A stretch of 64,000 nt of DNA from Dallia pectoralis (lineage: Eukaryota > Chordata > Actinopteri > Esociformes > Umbridae), in contig CM055744.1 of assembly GCA_029465975.1 (NCBI GenBank), positions 11,069,596 to 11,133,595 of the forward strand. The letters are read 5' to 3'. The notes under the pieces were generated by a model. That model did no database searches and was not told the origin of the DNA. It worked only from the letters and a program-made list of their open reading frames with translations. The first letter of the stretch is position 1, and every line of letters begins with the position of its first letter. This document shows positions 59,589 to 64,000 of this stretch, piece by piece. A program made the translations under genes and the position numbers.

Positions 59589-60240
59589 CAGTGAAGGAAG
59601 TATTTGATCCCCTGCTGATTTTGTAGTTCGTCCACTGACAAAGACACGATCAGTCTATAATTTTAATGGTATGTTTATTTGAACAGTGAGAGACAGAATA
59701 ACAATACAAGTGAATTAAGGATTTGAAGAACGTGATTTAGTACTTGGTGGCAAAACCTTTGTTGGCAATCACAGAGTTCAGACGTTTCTTGTAATTGGCC
59801 ACCAGGTTTGTACACATCTCAAGAGGGATTTTGTCCCACTCCTCTTTGCAATTGTTTTCTTGGTGACTATGGTCCCAGCTGCCTTGAGATCATTGAAAAT
59901 GTCCTCCTGTGTAGTTCTGGGCTGATTCCTCACTCCATGAGGTGAGATCTTGCATGGAGCCCCAGACAGAGGAGGATTTACAGTTATTTTGTGTTTCTTC
60001 TATTTGCGAATAATTGCGCCAACTGTTGTCACCGTCTCAACAAGCTGCTTGGCGTCTTTTAGCCCATTCCAGCCTTGTGTAGGTCTACAATCTTGTCCCT
60101 GACATCCTTGGACAGCTCTTTGTTCTTGGCCATGGTGGAAAGTTTGTAATCTGATTGATTGATTGCTTCTGTGGACAGGTCTTTGTCTGTGGGCGAATGT
60201 ACACAATCAGCAGGGGATCAAATACTTTCTTCCTTCACCG
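59589..60240 (-). mobile_element. Tc1/mariner element with intact TIRs, internally deleted
   Basis: Terminal inverted repeats cagtgaaggaagtatttgat and atcaaatactttcttccttc are present, extended by cccctgctgatt / aatcagcagggg, and flanked on both sides by TA, the Tc1/mariner target duplication. The minus strand carries a transposase start (gccatggtgg complement near 60130) and an N-terminal helix-turn-helix region. The catalytic middle has been deleted. Non-autonomous. Confidence 0.85.
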
Positions 60241-60494
60241 TATATAACCTGTTACATATTGAAGGGTAAACCTACATAGTGCCTCAGTGAGGTGTTGGGC
60301 AGAATCGGCCAACATTACTTTAAGGCGCCATGTGATGGATTCTATGAATCTGGAACTCTACTGAATGAATGGACCACCTTTCTCCCTAAATATCTTCTCT
60401 TATTTGGTGTTTTGATGGTGTTTGGATGGTGGTGACGGTCAGGGCCGGCCCACTGCATAGGCTGTATAGGAATATCCTAGGAGGGATGACTTGA

Positions 60495-61131
60495 CACCCA
60501 CCGGCCACTTTATCAGGTACACCTTGTTAGGAGCGGGTCAGAACCCCTTTAGCCTTCAGAACCGCCTTAACTCTTTGTGACACAGATTCAACAAGGTGCT
60601 GGATTTTTGGTCCGTATTGATATTACAGTTGCAGCAGATTTGTGGGTTGAACATCCATGATGTGAATCTCCTGTTTCACCACATCCCAAAGGTGCTGTGT
60701 TGGATTGAGATCTGGTGACTGTAGAGGCCATTTGAGTTCAGTGAAACCAGTTTGAGATGATGTGAGCTTGGTGACATGGCACGTTCTCTTGCTGAAAGTA
60801 GCCTTTGGATGAATTCCTGTACACTTTTAGCATAGAGAACTTTCCGTGCCATTCTCCGTAAACCCTTAGATGGTTGTGCCGAAAAATCCTAGTAGATCAG
60901 CACCTTCTGAAATACTCAAACCAGCCCGACTGGCACCAACAACCATGCCATGTTTAAAATCTCTTAAATAATCTTTCTTACCCATTCTTATGCTTGCTTT
61001 GAACTTCAGCAGATTGTCTTGACCATGTATTCATGCCTACATGCATTGGGTTGCTGCCACGTGATTGGCTGATCACATATTTGCGTGTACAAGCAGTAAA
61101 GGTGTACCTAATGAAGTTGTGCAGTTAGTGT
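60495..61131 (-). mobile_element. Second Tc1-like element, internally deleted
   Basis: The left end ccggccactttatcaggtac and right end aaggtgtacctaatgaagt are inverted termini of a common fish Tc1 family. The minus strand has the N-terminal transposase text near 60930-61010, and the plus-strand left part carries the antisense C-terminus. The centre is missing and no frame is intact. Confidence 0.75.
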
Positions 61132-61411
61132 ATTTTTAAGCAAGAGAAGCTTGGTTGAAACTCATGCAACAGTGACATCTAGTGATGACACACAGTATCA
61201 CACCCACAGGCCAGTATTATTTAGAACAATGGAAACCTGAGTCTTTGTGTCCGGTCCACGCTCTCCCTTTCTCCCTCAGGCCCTCCCCCTCGGAGTCCCT
61301 CCTCCAGCTTTTGTCTCCATCTCTTCACAATGTGGATCTTTCTCCGTCTCCCTCTTCTCTGTTTATCTAAAATTATTTCTCATTGTATCTTTCTGTCCGT
61401 CTGGTTGACAG

Positions 61412-61656
61412 GAGTCTGAGTTCCACAGAGATGAACGGCAAGCCCTGGGCTGGACCGAGCTACCAGGACCAAGCTGCAGCTGTACAGACACAGGACGACA
61501 GCACATCGGCCCAGCAGGACCAACCACAGCAGCAGCACCCAGACAAACTGTCCCTGGACTCGTTCTGGAGCGAGGTGGAGACCATACGCAGCCAGGGCAG
61601 CGGATACACTGACCTTGATACTGACCGTGCCAGACGAGACTCCAGGCAGTCTGAAG
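61412..61656 (+). CDS. arhgap40: arhgap40-like RhoGAP, N-terminal exon
   Basis: Acceptor ggttgacag|g at 61411/61412 and donor ctgaag|gtaaac at 61656; incoming phase 2, outgoing phase 1. It encodes SLSSTEMNGKPWAG, a Gln-rich stretch, then KLSLDSFWSEVETIRSQGSG. The 'LS.DSFW.E.E.I' block matches the conserved N-terminal motif of ARHGAP18/28/40 proteins (ARHGAP18 has a similar 'SLDELSMEDYWIELENI'). These proteins activate the GTPase of Rho-family proteins and act on the actin cytoskeleton. An ATG at 61431 could start a shorter isoform. Assignment to arhgap40 rests on this family match plus nearness to ppp1r16b. Confidence 0.75.
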
Positions 61657-61856
61657 GTAAACACAGAAACATAGGAACGGTGTCAGTCAATCAGTCAGTC
61701 AGATTATCACCCACATTTGTCTGTTGTCCTGTTCTAAAGAGACTGCTTATTATTGGGGGGTGTGTAGGTTTGCGTCATACTGTTTTATGCCAGCTACACA
61801 TTATAACATTGGGGATTACCTATGTTACTTGTACATGTAATTCATGAAAGCGCATG

Positions 61857-61990
61857 CAATGCAAAATATGCACATTTACATGCAGAAGCTAGCATTAGTC
61901 TATGCAGAATATGCAAATGCACATGCAGAAATTAGCAGTACTGCATGCAGAAAATGCACATTTACATGCATAAGCTAGCATTACTGCATG
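61857..61990. repeat. ~48-bp tandem repeat with octamer-like motifs
   Basis: Three decayed copies contain atgcagaa.ctagcatta and atgca..atatgcaca. One copy includes ATGCAAAT, an octamer site, at 61912. It lies in the intron between the first two conserved arhgap40-like exons. Confidence 0.7.
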
Positions 61991-62203
61991 CTCATATTCT
62001 ATTTTAGATGCAGTGCAAAGACTGCTAGTGTTTTAGTCAATTATATTATGTTATTATTAAAAGTGTATTCAAATTGATTAGGTTCTAGTGTGTGGCGTGT
62101 AGTATGTGTGTGTGCGTTAGAGAGGGAGAACAAGAGAAGCAGTGTATGTGTGTGTGTGTGTGTGTGTGTATCCATTAACATTAACTCCCACTGTGTGTTA
62201 CAG

Positions 62204-62469
62204 AGGGAGAACAGGAGAAAGTGTGGCTCCAGGATGCTGGCCTCTCCACTCTGATACGGCAGCAGAAGCCGAGACCAGATCAAGACAGAGAAGCAGACAG
62301 TGAGGAGCAGGATGTTGACCAGGCTATCCTGCTGTCCACTCTGACCCGTACACAGGCTGCGGCCGTCCAGAGGAGGCTAGACTCCTATACGCTCTCCCTG
62401 AGGAAGAGGAACAAGGCAGCTCCACGTGACGTCAGGGAGATCTTCGGTGCTTCCTCCTCTATTGCGCAG
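62204..62469 (+). CDS. arhgap40: arhgap40-like RhoGAP, second conserved exon
   Basis: Acceptor gtgttacag|ag at 62203/62204, donor gcgcag|gtcaga at 62469; phase 1 in, phase 0 out. It encodes EKVWLQDAGLSTLI, then VDQAILLSTLTRTQAAAVQR and RKRNKAAPRDVREIFG. The STLTRTQAAAVQ segment and the DVR-[DE]IF end are nearly identical to ARHGAP18 by recall. This is the strongest single piece of evidence for the family. Just upstream (62148-62170) is a GT microsatellite. Confidence 0.85.
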
Positions 62470-63134
62470 GTCAGACCAAACACTGATACACTGTTGGCAC
62501 CGAACACTGGTTTTCTTTTCATACGGCCCCTGGTGAAACGTGTAGCCCTTCTATTTCCTGTAAAAACAGGATGCATTTCCTATAGGGACAGTCTCAGCTG
62601 AAACTAGACCGAATAATCACATACACACATTGTTTGTAAACGAATAATTCATCTTTTTTCAAATGCATGTTTTATGTTTTGGATTTTACCACAAGATTGC
62701 CACTGAAGGAAGGGTTTACAGGGAAAAAAGGTCCTTTTGTTAAGGAGTCATGTTCATTCATGTTTCTTGTGTCTATTCTCACTGGAGGAGATGTAACTGT
62801 TTATATTAGGAAAGACAGCTGACCTATCTGACTAAAAGGAAACTGTGACCAAAGGCCACTCTTTGTTTTCTGAGTCTCACAGCAGTCCCAAGATGGGAGA
62901 CACCCACTGATGATATCAGTTCTGTAACACTAGAAAATACTCATTCTTTGTTCCCATTCACCTGACAGGGAAATGATGCCAGACGACAGCTAGAACCTCA
63001 GTTGTAATAGGATAACAACTTCCCTTTATCATTCACCTTCAGATGTCTATTTTCATGCATGTACCCACCCCTCCGCCATTAATGGCCACTGTAGCTTGTC
63101 ACTGACATCTGATTGAATTCCTGGTCCACCACAG
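62470..63134. other. Intron of arhgap40-like gene; nothing recognised
   Basis: Unremarkable intronic sequence. Confidence 0.6.
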
Positions 63135-63213
63135 ACACCTGTACCTGAGTCTGAGGCCGTAGAAGCGATATCAGAAGACGGCATGGAGATAATACTCAAG
63201 GCGCCACTACAAG
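63135..63213 (+). CDS. arhgap40: arhgap40-like RhoGAP, short acidic exon
   Basis: Acceptor caccacag|ac at 63134/63135, donor tacaag|gtacca at 63213; phase 0 in, phase 1 out. It encodes 26 residues, TPVPESEAVEAISEDGMEII and then LKAPLQ. The phases fit exactly between the exons before and after it. It is too short to identify alone. Confidence 0.65.
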
Positions 63214-63429
63214 GTACCAGCTAGCTCCACATATCTGTCCCAGCATGCTTTGAGGTCATGTCTGTGTAAAGTGTTCCATTTAATTATACATTTAATTGGT
63301 CATATTTAGTTAAATCGAGTAATAATTGTTTGATCCCTCTGGATAACGATGGAGCTGGTGGTCACGTCGATTTGACAACATCCAAATGGTGTAGAACATC
63401 TTTAACAAGGTCTTATTTGTCTTTGTCAG

Positions 63430-63578
63430 AGGACCAGCATCACAGAGGAGTTCCTAAAGAGGAGATATTCATCACAGACGTGGCCTACTGCGAACAGGCT
63501 GCCGTTTCCTTAAAACAGGCCAAGATGCAACAGATACGGAACAACAGTCGGAAGAGAAAAGAGGACGGCACCCTGCCT
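63430..63578 (+). CDS. arhgap40: arhgap40-like RhoGAP, last exon in window
   Basis: Acceptor ctttgtcag|ag at 63429/63430, donor ctgcct|gtaaga at 63578; phase 1 in, phase 0 out. It encodes EEIFITDVAYCEQAAVSLKQ, then a basic stretch and KEDGTLP. The VAYCEQA and DGTLP points correspond to the region just before the RhoGAP domain in ARHGAP18-type proteins. The GAP domain with its arginine finger must lie to the right of this window, so the gene is partial here. Confidence 0.75.
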
Positions 63579-63834
63579 GTAAGACCTGTCTCTCGCCTCC
63601 ATGACTGACTGGTTTTTCTATGTGCTACTGGCAGAGATTGGCTATTGTCAAGCCAGCATAAACTTTAGGTTGGAGAATTGTGAACATCATTGGATTGTTT
63701 TTTAGAGGCAACGTCATTGCACTTTGGTATGTTTGTAGATGCTCTGATCTAGTGGGAATTTCACCAGTGAGTGCATACGGTTTCGGTTTCTTACTTGTCC
63801 TCTATTCATTTTTGATCTGCATGTCCTGGCATTG

Positions 63835-64000
63835 CAAGCTTCACCGTTTACCAACTGAACCACACAAGACCACACTCTTTATCAACTGAACCACACCAGA
63901 CCACACATATCACACTCTTTACCAACTGAACCACACAAGACCACACAAGTCCACACTCTTTACCAACTGAACCACACAAGACCACACTCTTTGGCAGCTG
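63835..64000. repeat. Minisatellite at right edge
   Basis: Units containing tttaccaactgaaccacaca and agaccacac, about 30-45 bp with variable deletions, four or more copies, running off the window end inside the arhgap40-like intron. Confidence 0.85.

Overview
This is a vertebrate nuclear window, almost certainly from a ray-finned (teleost) fish. It has spliced exons with GT-AG boundaries, fish-type transposons (Rex3/RTE, L2-like, an L1/Tx1-like LINE, chromodomain Ty3/gypsy, and several Tc1/mariner families) and very many minisatellites. No prokaryotic or organellar features were seen. I cannot fix the species.

Two host genes are recognisable, arranged head to head. On the minus strand is the 5' part of a ppp1r16b-like gene (TIMAP, a protein phosphatase 1 regulatory subunit). 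It has a GC-box promoter and probable non-coding exon 1 near 28.8-29.0 kb, a roughly 19.7 kb intron 1, and the first coding exon at 8655-9118. Its ankyrin-repeat exons must lie beyond the left edge, or are too short for me to see in the first 8.6 kb. On the plus strand is the 5' part of a RhoGAP gene of the ARHGAP18/28/40 family. Four phase-matched exons lie between 61.4 and 63.6 kb, and two candidate alternative 5' exons lie at 51.5 and 54.7 kb. ARHGAP40 and PPP1R16B are, from memory, near neighbours on human 20q, which supports calling it arhgap40. The GAP domain lies beyond the right edge.

Most of the rest is repeat DNA. Region by region: 1-8.6 kb (beyond ppp1r16b exon 2) has microsatellites, Tc1 relics, one copy of a short transposon and a 5'-truncated Rex3. 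9.1-28.8 kb (ppp1r16b intron 1) holds about ten minisatellite arrays, including 37 tandem CACGTG-containing units against the exon 2 acceptor and a roughly 1.9 kb 20-bp array inside a Tc1 element. 30.7-34.9 kb is a 47/51-bp minisatellite split by a near full-length but inactive Rex3. 35.9-37.6 kb is a long foldback palindrome carrying a later L1-type insertion with a clear target-site duplication. 38-46.8 kb is degenerate. 46.8-49.4 kb is a truncated chromodomain gypsy element with its 3' LTR. 50.4-51.1 kb is a TGACGT-rich minisatellite. 55.2-57.9 kb is another copy of the Tc1 family with an independently placed array of the same 20-bp unit. 57.9-61.1 kb is a 62-bp array and two internally deleted Tc1-type elements.

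I found no new defence, biosynthetic or CRISPR-like system. The most unusual signal is the repeated growth of one 20-bp tandem array at the same site in separate copies of a single Tc1-like transposon. An apparently unexpanded duplicate of one copy lies in the same window.
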